Assembly: GCA_963762315.1 (NCBI GenBank)
Contig: CAVXKO010000006.1
Span: 310,001 to 374,000, forward strand
Length of the DNA stretch: 64,000 nucleotides
DNA from: RPQJ01 sp963762315
Lineage (GTDB): Bacteria; Pseudomonadota; Gammaproteobacteria; Steroidobacterales; Steroidobacteraceae
Direction: 5' to 3'
Shown: positions 54,684-63,306 of the stretch, one piece after another
Layout of the letters: every line of letters begins with the position of its first letter
Position numbering within the stretch: position 1 is the first letter of the stretch
Program-made: the position numbers and the translations under genes
The notes under the pieces: model-generated
Database searches by the model: none
Seen by the model: only the letters and a program-made list of their open reading frames with translations
Told to the model about the DNA's origin: nothing

Positions 54684-56075
54684 TCACTCGGCCGGCGTCG
54701 CGGGCCCGCTGCGGCGCGGCCGGCGTCGGCGACGGCGTGGCGCCCCGGCTGCCGCCGGCTCGCCTTCGGGCCGGGGCTGCGACTCGACCTCGGCAATGCG
54801 CGCATCCGCCGGCAGTTCCTGCAAACGAGTCCACCACGCGGCGATCTCCGGATCGATCTCGCCCGAGGCTGCGCGCAGCAGCAGGAAATCGTAGGCCGCG
54901 CGGAATTTCGGATGCTCGAGCAAGCGCAGCGCGCGCCGCCCCGAGCGGCGCTCGAAGCGCGGCTGGAGCATGATGATGTCGCGCATCGGCAACGAGAACC
55001 GCTTGGGAATCGAGACGCGGCGCAACTGACGGCCGACCACGTCGTCGATCGCTGCGAGCAGCACTTGTGGATCCGAGGGCATGGGACCTTCGGGTGCGCC
55101 GGCGGCAGCCAGGATCGCCGGCCACAGCAGCACCGCGAACAGAAACGTCGGCGTCACGGACATGTCGGCGCGCACGCGCTGGTCGGTGCCCGCGAGCCCG
55201 AGTTCGAGCAGGCGCACCGGCGGCGACTTCAAATGCTTGCGTACCGTGGCAGCCACGTCGGGGAACAGGTGCTGCGCCAGCCCGAGGCGCATCAACGTCT
55301 CGAACGAATCGAAGGCATGTCCCCCGAGCAACAGCTTCAGCGTCTCGTCGAACAGCCGCGCCGGCGGCATCGCGTCGAGCATGTAGGCGAGCTTGTGCAG
55401 CGGCGCCTCGGTGCCGGGATGCAGCGTGAACCCGAGCTTTGCCGCGAAGCGTGCGGCGCGCAGCATGCGCACCGGGTCTTCACGGTAGCGCGTCTCAGGG
55501 TCGCCGATCATGCGCAGCACGCGATCGCGCGCGTCCGGGGCGCCGCCGACGTAATCCCAGATCGAGAAGTCCTCGATGCTGTAGTAGAGCGCGTTGGCGG
55601 TGAAGTCGCGCCGCCAGACGTCTTCCTCGATCGTGCCGTACAGGTTGTCGCGCAGGATGCGGCCGTGCTCGTCGATCGCGCGGTGCTCGACCTCGTCGAC
55701 ACCGTGGTCTTCGTCGACCTCGGTATGCGCCGCGCGGAACGTGGCGACCTCGATGATCTCCTGCCCGAAGCGCACGTGCGCGAGGTGAAACCGACGGCCG
55801 ATCAACCGGCAATTGCGGAAGATCTTGCGTACCTCTTCCGGATGCGCGTCCGTCGCGATGTCGAAATCCTTCGGCTGCAACCCGAGCAGCAGGTCGCGCA
55901 CCGCGCCGCCGACCAGGAAGCCCTGGTAGCCCGCGTCCTTCAGCCGGTAGAGCACTTTCAGGGCGCTCGGCGAGATGTTGGCGCGCGAGATCGAGTGATC
56001 CGCGCGCGGAATGATGACGGGCTGGGGCGCCCCCTCGAATTCGTCGGGGCCGGGGTCGTGATCGTATGGGGACAA
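54684..56075 (-). CDS. pcnB: poly(A) polymerase PcnB
   Basis: PcnB adds poly(A) tails that speed RNA decay. Nucleotidyltransferase motifs are QGFLVGGAVRDLLLGLQPKD, FDIATDAHPEEVRKIFRNCR, EDVWRRDFTANALYYSIED and REDPVRMLRAARFAAKLGF. The C-terminus is basic (APRRRRRRPRRSGPA), probably RNA-binding. I chose the TTG start at 56075 because it sits downstream of a plausible GGAAG site and gives about 463 residues, the normal size; no ATG lies close by and upstream starts would run into the divergent tRNA-Glu promoter. It begins the pcnB-folK-dNK-panB-panC operon. Confidence 0.93.
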   Translation of the reverse strand: MSPYDHDPGPDEFEGAPQPVIIPRADHSISRANISPSALKVLYRLKDAGYQGFLVGGAVRDLLLGLQPKDFDIATDAHPEEVRKIFRNCRLIGRRFHLAHVRFGQEIIEVATFRAAHTEVDEDHGVDEVEHRAIDEHGRILRDNLYGTIEEDVWRRDFTANALYYSIEDFSIWDYVGGAPDARDRVLRMIGDPETRYREDPVRMLRAARFAAKLGFTLHPGTEAPLHKLAYMLDAMPPARLFDETLKLLLGGHAFDSFETLMRLGLAQHLFPDVAATVRKHLKSPPVRLLELGLAGTDQRVRADMSVTPTFLFAVLLWPAILAAAGAPEGPMPSDPQVLLAAIDDVVGRQLRRVSIPKRFSLPMRDIIMLQPRFERRSGRRALRLLEHPKFRAAYDFLLLRAASGEIDPEIAAWWTRLQELPADARIAEVESQPRPEGEPAAAGAPRRRRRRPRRSGPATPAE

Positions 56076-56090
56076 GAAACGGGCTTCCGC

Positions 56091-56118
56091 TGGACCGCAG
56101 TAAACGGCTGCGTATAAT
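56091..56118 (+). promoter_or_regulatory. sigma-70-type promoter for tRNA-Glu
   Basis: A perfect -10 TATAAT at 56113-56118 is preceded after 16 bases by TGGACC (56091-56096), a 4/6 match to TTGACA. The start would lie about 40 bases before the tRNA. Confidence 0.75.
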
Positions 56119-56163
56119 ACGCGGCCTTTCCGCAGTCCGGTGAGTCCGCCGGTTCCGCACGCC

Positions 56164-56239
56164 GCTCCCATCGTCTAGAGGCCCAGGACACAGCCCTCTC
56201 AAGGCTGGTACGAGGGTTCGAATCCCTCTGGGAGCGCCA
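56164..56239 (+). tRNA. tRNA-Glu (anticodon CTC)
   Basis: A complete 76-base tRNA with encoded CCA. The acceptor stem GCTCCCA pairs with TGGGAGC; the D arm carries TCGTCTAGAGGCCCAGGACA, a tRNA-Glu hallmark; the anticodon arm CAGCC-CTCTCAA-GGCTG places CTC at 34-36; the T arm is GAGGG-TTCGAAT-CCCTC. CTC glutamate tRNAs supplement the TTC isoacceptor in GC-rich genomes. Confidence 0.97.
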
Positions 56240-56417
56240 ATTGATTCAAGGGCTTACGCAGCCCGCCACGCCGCCGAAGCCCCCGGGAGTCTGGTGGGCA
56301 TCTGGCCGTCCTGAATTCGCGCCGCTTCAATCACTGATTGCTCCGGCTAACGGCCGTGCGGCGTCGCCCGTATCGAGCGTCGCGACGCGCATCCGATGCG
56401 GATGCCCGGAAAGAAGA

Positions 56418-56438
56418 ACCCCGGCGCGGGGCCGGGGT
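56418..56438 (-). terminator. Rho-independent terminator of the small secreted-protein gene
   Basis: On the minus strand an ACCCCGGC / GCCGGGGT stem of eight pairs with a five-base loop is followed by TTCTTCTTT. It lies about 50 bases after the stop of the gene ending at 56489. The rest of 56240-56488 shows no gene. Confidence 0.7.
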
Positions 56439-56488
56439 CCTTGCCGAGGACTGGCGCGATCGATTTTCGCGCGGCGTCTCAGAGGCAG

Positions 56489-56941
56489 CTACTTGAGCGT
56501 GATCTCCCGCAATCGATACTCGCCGGTGATTTCACGCATGGCGGGATAGTCCCGCTGCGCCTTCTCGTTCGTTGCCTTCTGCTGGGCCTCGCCGAACTTG
56601 GTCATGAAGGCGTCATAGCGCGCCTTATTCGGCGCGAGCATCTCGTCATTCTTGAACTTGACGACGAGCATCACGTTGAAGTCGCCGCTCTCCGGCAAGT
56701 CGCTCGCGAAAATCTTGTAGTCCTCGATCTGCCCCAATGACTTGAAGACTTCATTTGAGGCAACCCATGTCTTCTTGATGCCCTCGAGGTACGCATCACC
56801 CATGTTCGGCTTGACCTTGATGGTCGTCACCGACCAGACGGCGTCGCTGACCGTGTAGTCTTTGTAGACCTCCAGGTCCGCATAGGCCGCACTGGAACCA
56901 AACGTGATCGCCAATGTTGCTAGCGCAATCTTCAATCGCAT
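56489..56941 (-). CDS. small secreted or periplasmic protein of unknown function
   Basis: I do not recognise this 150-residue protein. It has a clear Sec signal peptide (MRLKIALATLAITFGSSAAY-ADL) and a mature part of about 130 residues with alternating strands and helices (KDYTVSDAVWSVTTIKVKPN, LPESGDFNVMLVVKFKNDEM, RDYPAMREITGEYRLREITL), which recalls a dimeric alpha-beta barrel; that is only a structural guess. No Cys in the mature part. Base composition is less GC-rich than its neighbours. ATG 56941 follows a GGGGGAAGG site. A single-gene unit with its own terminator. Confidence 0.8.
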   Translation of the reverse strand: MRLKIALATLAITFGSSAAYADLEVYKDYTVSDAVWSVTTIKVKPNMGDAYLEGIKKTWVASNEVFKSLGQIEDYKIFASDLPESGDFNVMLVVKFKNDEMLAPNKARYDAFMTKFGEAQQKATNEKAQRDYPAMREITGEYRLREITLK

Positions 56942-57076
56942 GGCCTTCCCCCTTGACTTGCTGTTTCTTAGAATCGACCGGCGCGATATTACGCCGCGCC
57001 CCGCCCGGAGCATGACAAATACGCGCTGCGTCGCAGCACGCCCGATCACCACCCACGGACACAGCGAGAAGATGTC

Positions 57077-58546
57077 ATGAGCGTTTTCGGCCGGATGAGC
57101 CTCGGTGCCTTGGGCGTCCTTGCGGTGCTCGCGACGGTCGTCGCCTACCGGACCCTTACACTCGAGCCATCTGGCAATTCACCGACGGAGTCCGAACTCG
57201 CGCCACTCGTCGCCATCGACGTGTCGAACGCGGCGCAACACCTCTCCGAAGCGGTGCGTATCCGCACCGTCAGCCACCAGGACGCCGGCGACAACGACCT
57301 CGCCGAGTGGGATCGCTTCCATGCCTGGCTGCAGACGACCTACCCTGCTGCGCACGCGGCCATGACTCGCGAAGTGGTGGCGGGTCACACGCTCATTTAC
57401 ACATGGCCGGGCTCCGATCCTTCCCTCCCGGCAGTGCTATTGCTCGCGCATCACGACGTCGTACCGGTCACGCCGGGCACGGAAGGCGACTGGCAACACC
57501 CGCCGTTCGATGGCGTCGTCGCGGAAGACGCCGTCTGGGGACGCGGAGCCGTCGACGACAAGGGCTCGCTGATCGGCTTGTTCGAGGGACTCGAAGCGCT
57601 CGCCACGCGTGGCTTCCATCCGCGCCGCACGGTCATCGTCGTCAGCGGACACGACGAGGAAGCCGGCGGCAGCGGAGCGCGAGCAGCGGCCGAGGCGCTC
57701 GACTCACGCGGCGTGAAGGCGCAGTTTGTGCTCGACGAGGGCCTGCTGGTCGTCTCCGACTTTCCGTTGCTCGGCCGACCAGTGGCGCTGGTCGGCATCG
57801 CCGAAAAGGGTTACGCCACGCTGAAGGTCATGGCGCCCGCGAAGGGTGGCCACTCGTCCGCGCCGCCGCCCGAGACCGGAGTCGAAGTGCTCGCGAAAGC
57901 CGTGCTTGCGATCACGTCGCACCCCTTTCCAATGCGCTTCGAGGGGCCGCCTGCCGAGATGGTCCGGGCGCTCGCCCCGTCCGCGGGTTGGCCGCTCCGC
58001 ATGGCGGTGGCGAACGAATGGCTGTTCCGGCCGCTGCTGGTGAAGCAGATGGCCGCCACGCCCGTTGGCGCCTCGTCGCTGCACACGACCATCGCCCCGA
58101 CGATGTTGCGCGGCAGCCCCAAGGAGAACGTGCTGCCGCAGGACGCGACGGCGTGGATCAACTACCGCATTGCGCCGGGCAATACGTCGGACGACGTGAT
58201 GCGGCGCGCGAAGGACGCCACGCAGGGCATGGGCGTCGAACTCGGCTGGGAGGGCAAGGCCTACGACCCGCCGCCGGTGTCCTCCAGCACTTCGGAGGCT
58301 TACCGCCTGATCGCAGCACTCGCATCGGACGATGGACGGACCCCGGTGGCCCCTGGCCTCGTCACCGCGACGACCGACAGCCGCTCGATGGTCGGCCTCA
58401 CGAGAGACATCTATCGATTCCAGCCGATCGTCGCGTCGCTGCACGACGTCGAAATGATCCACGGCACCAATGAGCACATGACGCTCGACAACCTGCGGCG
58501 CGCGGCGGAGTTCTACGCGCGACTGGTGGCCACGGCGGCGAAATAA
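57077..58546 (+). CDS. M20 family metallopeptidase (carboxypeptidase S / PM20D1-like)
   Basis: A 489-residue di-zinc exopeptidase with an N-terminal membrane anchor or signal (LGALGVLAVLATVVAYRTL). Metal-site motifs are VLLLAHHDVVPV, VWGRGAVDDKGSLIGLFEGL and VVSGHDEEAGGSGARAAAEA; the dimerisation (lid) domain includes EKGYATLKVMAPAKGGHSSA; a final IHGTNEHMTLDNLRRAAEFY carries the last His. This is the subgroup containing yeast carboxypeptidase S and mammalian PM20D1 (N-acyl amino acid hydrolases). The probable location is the periplasm or membrane. Substrate unknown. Confidence 0.92.
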   Translation: MSVFGRMSLGALGVLAVLATVVAYRTLTLEPSGNSPTESELAPLVAIDVSNAAQHLSEAVRIRTVSHQDAGDNDLAEWDRFHAWLQTTYPAAHAAMTREVVAGHTLIYTWPGSDPSLPAVLLLAHHDVVPVTPGTEGDWQHPPFDGVVAEDAVWGRGAVDDKGSLIGLFEGLEALATRGFHPRRTVIVVSGHDEEAGGSGARAAAEALDSRGVKAQFVLDEGLLVVSDFPLLGRPVALVGIAEKGYATLKVMAPAKGGHSSAPPPETGVEVLAKAVLAITSHPFPMRFEGPPAEMVRALAPSAGWPLRMAVANEWLFRPLLVKQMAATPVGASSLHTTIAPTMLRGSPKENVLPQDATAWINYRIAPGNTSDDVMRRAKDATQGMGVELGWEGKAYDPPPVSSSTSEAYRLIAALASDDGRTPVAPGLVTATTDSRSMVGLTRDIYRFQPIVASLHDVEMIHGTNEHMTLDNLRRAAEFYARLVATAAK

Positions 58547-58563
58547 CGCCGACGCGGCGCAGC

Positions 58564-60363
58564 TCAGCCGAGTCGGACGGCTTCCTTCTGGTCGATCGCC
58601 CGCTCGCGGTGCATGAGGATCCACTCCGCGTGCTCCTCGAGGGCGGCGTCGCCGAGCATCTTGAGGATCCCGCGCCGCTCGTCGTCGTTCTCGGCCGCGT
58701 CGAACCTGCGGCGCGCGTTGCGGAAGATCCGGTGCATGAATTCGTACTGCTTGATCAATTCCGATTCGGCCGTGCTCTTCGCGTACGACTGCCGGATGCC
58801 GACCAGCAGCAGGATGCATCCCATCAGGTAGGTCACCGGGCCCTGGATGCCGTCCGGGATCCAGTCACCCACCGCGAGCAAGGCGGTGAAGGACACGGCG
58901 GTGGCCCACAAGCCCAGCCGCATCACGCTCTGCGTGACCTTCTGCCGGACCAGGCGCTCGCTGATCTTCCTGCGGTAGTAACCGAGCTGGCCAGAACGTT
59001 CGTCGCCGATCCACTCCCGAACGGCGAACTGCACGCCGGCCGCATCGTGGTTCGGCCGCGCGTCGCATTCCGTGCCCGAGACGCGCATGACGTTGCGGAT
59101 CCAGCCGAGGTCGGGGTCCTGCATCTGCAGGAAGTTGTCGTGGGCAAACTTGGTGACGTTGCCGCTCGTCACGCCGGCCGCGGCCCAGTAGAACTGCACG
59201 CGCAGTCCCTCGGCCAGCGTGCGGTAGTCGAGATACTTGCGGTGCCACGAGCCATGGTTCGCGAGCCAGCTGACGCAGTACGCGACTACCATGGGCGCAA
59301 GCGCCATCAGCAGAAGCGCGCGCTCGGCCGCGAAGTCCGCATAGGAGACGTACGCCAGGCCGGTGACCAGTGCACAGGCGTGCGTGACGCGAAGCACGGC
59401 CGTGACGCGCTTCTGGAAATGGATGGCCAGCCAGTCGGCTGCGCAGAACACCTGGTTGATGTCCCGCAGGCCCGGCGCGAGCCGGGCGGCCTGCTCGTCG
59501 TTCAACAGCGGGTAGGAGCCGGCGCGGATTTCGTCGGTGTGTGCCTGCGCATCGACACTGAACTCGTTCGCGCGTTCGAAGACCTGCCTGTGGCGAATTG
59601 GCATCTGCTTCGCCCGCGGCTCGTTCGCATCGGCCGTGTACCAGGACGTCTCGAGCGCGGCGAGCCCGGGCGCCGGTGCACCGTCCGGACGATTGCGCGA
59701 ACAGACGACGTGGTAAACGAGGTCGCTCTCGTCGTCCGCGAGCGTGAGCCGGCTGGACGTGGCCGTCGGCGTATAACCGGGCATCACGTCGTGATGATGG
59801 AATCGCACCACCTGGCTGGTGCCGCCCAGCTGGTCCGACGCCTTGCCGTCCCATAGCGCCAGCAGCACGTGGCAGTGCGCGCAAAGGAAGACACCCGTCT
59901 GCGCGTACTGCCGGGCGCGGGCCGGGCCGTGCTCCCCGATCAGCGCCGGCGTGTTGCCCGCGACGAGCGGGAGTTCGTAGACCTCCACGGCGGCGGCGCA
60001 CAACGCGTCGAACTGGGCCACGGATTGAGGCGTCGCGAAATCCAGGGCGTAGAGGTGGCGCGGCATCGGCAGCGGCACGTGCAAAGGCAGGCCCAACGTG
60101 ATCGCCTCCTCCGCGACGAGGCGATCGGCTCCCTCGGCCAGCGGCGACATCACGGCGACGATGCGACCGGGGTAGGCGTCCCGGAGCTCGCAGAGAAACT
60201 GCCGCACGCGATCGCGGATGCGCGGGAGTTCGGCCGGCAGCAGGTCGCGATGTCCGGTCACTGCCACGACGAGCGGCACGGCATAGCCGTGCGCCACCGG
60301 ACGGGTGCCTGACGCGGCGGTTCCGGCCTGGCTGGCAGTATTGAATGCGCCGGGTTCGACCAT
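58564..60363 (-). CDS. SLOG-like nucleotide-binding domain fused to a four-TM (SLATT-like) membrane region
   Basis: A 599-residue protein I cannot name precisely. Residues 30-190 look like a SLOG/Rossmann fold: VVAVTGHRD (33-40), a SPLAEGADRLVAEEA helix (73-87), PLHVPLPMP, and LLALWDGKASDQLGGTSQVV (167-186). Residues 319-368 and 481-525 form two membrane hairpins separated by a region of about 110 residues, and a charged helical tail follows. SLOG domains are predicted to sense or process nucleotides, and SLATT hairpins are predicted membrane effectors in conflict systems; the fusion suggests a one-protein sensor-effector. No nucleotidyltransferase gene lies beside it. Domain naming is inference from motifs. 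Confidence 0.65.
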   Translation of the reverse strand: MVEPGAFNTASQAGTAASGTRPVAHGYAVPLVVAVTGHRDLLPAELPRIRDRVRQFLCELRDAYPGRIVAVMSPLAEGADRLVAEEAITLGLPLHVPLPMPRHLYALDFATPQSVAQFDALCAAAVEVYELPLVAGNTPALIGEHGPARARQYAQTGVFLCAHCHVLLALWDGKASDQLGGTSQVVRFHHHDVMPGYTPTATSSRLTLADDESDLVYHVVCSRNRPDGAPAPGLAALETSWYTADANEPRAKQMPIRHRQVFERANEFSVDAQAHTDEIRAGSYPLLNDEQAARLAPGLRDINQVFCAADWLAIHFQKRVTAVLRVTHACALVTGLAYVSYADFAAERALLLMALAPMVVAYCVSWLANHGSWHRKYLDYRTLAEGLRVQFYWAAAGVTSGNVTKFAHDNFLQMQDPDLGWIRNVMRVSGTECDARPNHDAAGVQFAVREWIGDERSGQLGYYRRKISERLVRQKVTQSVMRLGLWATAVSFTALLAVGDWIPDGIQGPVTYLMGCILLLVGIRQSYAKSTAESELIKQYEFMHRIFRNARRRFDAAENDDERRGILKMLGDAALEEHAEWILMHRERAIDQKEAVRLG

Positions 60364-60448
60364 GCGAGCGAGAGGTTATCCGAACACCCGGACCCGCGTG
60401 TATCCGATTTTGTTGCTACGCTGAGGATCGGCCCGGCGAGTGCGGAAC

Positions 60449-62026
60449 ATGCGCCAGCTCGATTTGAAGTCAACTCAATTTCCGGCGATTGCCAATGCCG
60501 TGCGCACCTCTTGTTGCGTTGTCGTGCTGGCGCTGTGCGTGGCAGGTTGCCGGAAGACCCCCGAGACCCCGTCGGAGGTCGATGCTCCGGTACGAGCACT
60601 GCACCGAGGCCTCGGCGCCGAGCCGGAAACGTTGAATCCCCTGCTCGCCGTCGACAACGCGGCGCTTGCCGTCGTCGGCGACCTGTATGAAGGGCTCGCG
60701 ACCGAGGCTCCCGACGGCACGATCGTTCCGGGCGCCGCGCGCGAATGGCAGGTCTCGCCGGATGGGCTGTCCTGGACGTTCGTCCTGCGGCCGAACCTGC
60801 GCTGGTCCAACGGCGATTCGCTGGTCGCCGGGCACTTCGCTGCAGGCCTGCATGCGTCACTGGCGCCCGGAGCCCAGGCGCCCAACGCCGGCCTGCTCGA
60901 CAATGTCCGGAGCGTCGAGGTGCTCGCGCCGGACCAGCTGCGGATCGACCTGAAACGGCCGGTGCCGTACCTGCCCGCTTTGCTCGCCTTGCCGATGGCA
61001 TCTCCGACCCATCCCGCTGCGGGCAACGCACGCACCCCGCCAAGCAACGGGCCTTTCCGGCTGGTGCGCTGGCAGCGCGGCGACCGGATCGAGGTCGAGC
61101 GCAACCCGTACTACCGTTCGGCGAACAGCGTGCGCCTCGATCGCGTGACGTATCGATTGCTGGCGGATCTCGGCACCGAAGTGAACCTGTATCGCACGGG
61201 AGAACTCGACCTGACCAGCGAGGTGCCGAACGCACAGCTGCCGTGGCTGCGCGAGCACTTGCCGGCGGAACTGAAGATCGCGCCCTACCTCAGCACGTAC
61301 GCGTATGCAGTCAACCTGCGGCGCTTGCCGGATCGAGGCGCGCGCACGGCGCTCGCCATGGCCATCGACCGTGAGCGCGTCACGGCGCTGGTGACGGGCG
61401 CAGGCGAGGAGCCTGCCTACGGGTGGTTACCGCCGGGAGTACCTGGGTATCCGCGACAGAATTTTTCCTGGCGCGACTGGCCGGCCGAGCGGCGAACGGC
61501 ACAAGCGAGGGCGCTCTGGCGCGAGACGGTCGCCCGCAAGGCCGCGCCGACGGCCCTCACGTTGTGCACCGACGCAAGCGCCAACCACCACCGCACGGCC
61601 ATCGCTCTTGCGGACCAGTGGCAGGAGGTGCTCGGCACGCACGTGAACATCGTCGAACTGGAGTGGAACGTCTACCTGGCGACCCGCACCGCCCCGGGCG
61701 ACTGCGACCTCGTGCGGCTCGGCTGGTCGGCGGATTTCGCCGACGCCGAAGCCTTCGCGGCGATCTTCGAATCGGGACATCCACAGAACACCTTGGGTTA
61801 CCGCAGCGCCAACTACGATGCGTTGCTGGCTCGCTCGCGCACGACCGGCGATGCAGCGGAACGCGCGCGGTTGCTGTCGGAAGCCGAGCGCATCGTTCTC
61901 GAAGACGTTCCTGTGATCCCCATCTTTCACCGCGTCGCGAAGCGGCTCGTCAAACCGCAGGTCACGGGGTATGCGGCCAGCCCGCTCGGCCACCTGCCTT
62001 CGCGCGATCTCTCGCTCGAGCGGTAA
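60449..62026 (+). CDS. peptide ABC transporter substrate-binding lipoprotein (OppA/SBP_bac_5 family)
   Basis: A lipoprotein signal with lipobox VAGC (Cys about residue 34) precedes a family 5 solute-binding protein of about 525 residues. Typical motifs are RGLGAEPETLNPLLAVDNAA, VVGDLYEGLATEAPDGTIVP, WQVSPDGLSWTFVLRPNLRW-SNGDSL, and RTALAMAIDRERVTALVTGA. The end includes EDVPVIPIFHRVAKRLVKPQ. Such proteins bind oligopeptides (MppA/OppA type) in the periplasm. No permease or ATPase gene is adjacent, so it must work with a transporter encoded elsewhere. GTG 60440 is an alternative start. Confidence 0.92.
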   Translation: MRQLDLKSTQFPAIANAVRTSCCVVVLALCVAGCRKTPETPSEVDAPVRALHRGLGAEPETLNPLLAVDNAALAVVGDLYEGLATEAPDGTIVPGAAREWQVSPDGLSWTFVLRPNLRWSNGDSLVAGHFAAGLHASLAPGAQAPNAGLLDNVRSVEVLAPDQLRIDLKRPVPYLPALLALPMASPTHPAAGNARTPPSNGPFRLVRWQRGDRIEVERNPYYRSANSVRLDRVTYRLLADLGTEVNLYRTGELDLTSEVPNAQLPWLREHLPAELKIAPYLSTYAYAVNLRRLPDRGARTALAMAIDRERVTALVTGAGEEPAYGWLPPGVPGYPRQNFSWRDWPAERRTAQARALWRETVARKAAPTALTLCTDASANHHRTAIALADQWQEVLGTHVNIVELEWNVYLATRTAPGDCDLVRLGWSADFADAEAFAAIFESGHPQNTLGYRSANYDALLARSRTTGDAAERARLLSEAERIVLEDVPVIPIFHRVAKRLVKPQVTGYAASPLGHLPSRDLSLER

Positions 62027-62057
62027 AAAAACGGCGGGAGGCTTGCGCGCTCCCGCC
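62025..62057 (-). terminator. Rho-independent terminator of the porin gene
   Basis: On the minus strand GGCGGGAG / CTCCCGCC forms an eight-pair stem followed by G and seven T residues. It begins about 65 bases after the porin stop and overlaps the stop region of the convergent lipoprotein gene, so it may end both. Confidence 0.85.
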
Positions 62058-62121
62058 CAGGGGGGTCGGACCGAGTGGTCCGGGGTTCGATCAACCGACG
62101 CGCGACCTCGGTCGCGACGGC

Positions 62122-63306
62122 TCAGAAAGCGATCTGCACACGCACCTGCACCACCGAAGGGTCCTCGGCGATCCCGTTGGCGCCGGGATCGGTGTGAATC
62201 AGCACGTACTCGGACAGCACGCGGATGCTTTCCGAGTACCACCAGTTCACGCCGAAGGCCTCGTTGTGCTCCTTGCCGCCGTTGACGACGCCAGCGACGA
62301 GATCCACGTCGCTGGCGCGGGCCTTCAACTCGACGGCGCCCCACTTGTGCCTCGGATTCACACCGCCGAAGGCTCCGGACGCCTCGGAGTACTTGCGGCG
62401 TTCGCCGGTCGGGAACCAGGAAGCCGTCATCTGCCAGCCGTTGAAGGCCAGCGAGCCGCCCCGGTCCATTTCCGCCTGCGACTGCAGGAACTCTCCGCTC
62501 AGCAGCAACGACCGGTATTGCCATGCCAGTTCGACCGCCTCGGTTCCGAGGCGGTTGACCCCGGCAATCGCGCCCGTGTCCACGAGCCGCGTGCCGTCGA
62601 CGTTCGACTCCGGCCGTGTTCGATAACGCAGCTCGGCGTTCGAGTCCGCTTCCCGGAACTCGAGCGAGACCCCGACGTGCATTCGCATCGCATCCGACTT
62701 GTACGGCACGCCCGTCGCGCGCCCGACGAGACCGTAGCCGTCGAGGCCGCGCTGTTCGTCGTCGTTGATGTCGTTGCCGTAGGCACCGATCGTGAAGTTC
62801 CAGCGCTTGTCCCACTTGCGCAGGCTCAGCCCCGCCATCGAACCCGGCGCGAGCGCGGACGAAGCGAGGGAGCGCTCCATGAACGGGTTCGTGTTCGAGG
62901 AACCGGAGGCTTCCAGGCCGAACGACAGCGGTTGTGCACCGGCGCGCATGACGGTCCGCTTGAAGCCGTCGTACTCGACGTATGCCGTGTGCACGCCCTG
63001 GCTGCGATCGTTGAACTCGTAGTCGACTTTCGCCTTCCAGTCGCCCCACTCGAAGGTCAGCGCCGGCCGCAGGCGGCGCAGCAGGAAGCCGTCCTCGAGC
63101 GGCGTGACGTCGTCCGAGTACTCCGCGTAATCGCCATGGAAGCGGCCGTCGAGCTTCAGGCTCGGCGCGTTCTTGCCGTCGCCGATCGTCCAGGTCAGGC
63201 CCGACTCCGGATCGAAGTCCAGGTCGGCGGCCTGGACTGTCGTATGCGCGGCGCTTGCGAGCAGCGCCGCCACCGTCACGGCGACGGCACCTCTGCGGGA
63301 CTTCAT
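62122..63306 (-). CDS. OprP/OprO-family outer-membrane porin
   Basis: A 394-residue beta-barrel porin of the phosphate-selective porin O/P family. A signal peptide (VTVAALLASAAHTTVQAADL) is followed by barrel-type alternating strands, including LKLDGRFHGDYAEYSDD, GFLLRRLRPALTFEWGDWKA, KVDYEFNDRSQGVHTAYVEY and LSGEFLQSQAEMDRG, and the chain ends in a C-terminal aromatic (VQVRVQIAF), the usual BAM recognition end. The actual substrate cannot be told; many members are not phosphate-specific. Its ATG overlaps the stop of the upstream hydrolase gene (ATGA), suggesting coupled translation. Confidence 0.88.
   Translation of the reverse strand: MKSRRGAVAVTVAALLASAAHTTVQAADLDFDPESGLTWTIGDGKNAPSLKLDGRFHGDYAEYSDDVTPLEDGFLLRRLRPALTFEWGDWKAKVDYEFNDRSQGVHTAYVEYDGFKRTVMRAGAQPLSFGLEASGSSNTNPFMERSLASSALAPGSMAGLSLRKWDKRWNFTIGAYGNDINDDEQRGLDGYGLVGRATGVPYKSDAMRMHVGVSLEFREADSNAELRYRTRPESNVDGTRLVDTGAIAGVNRLGTEAVELAWQYRSLLLSGEFLQSQAEMDRGGSLAFNGWQMTASWFPTGERRKYSEASGAFGGVNPRHKWGAVELKARASDVDLVAGVVNGGKEHNEAFGVNWWYSESIRVLSEYVLIHTDPGANGIAEDPSVVQVRVQIAF

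Noticed and set aside
56164..56239. Confirmed genomic-island attachment site at tRNA-Glu
   Set aside because: No integrase and no second copy of the tRNA 3' end were found within the window; kept only as a hypothesis.
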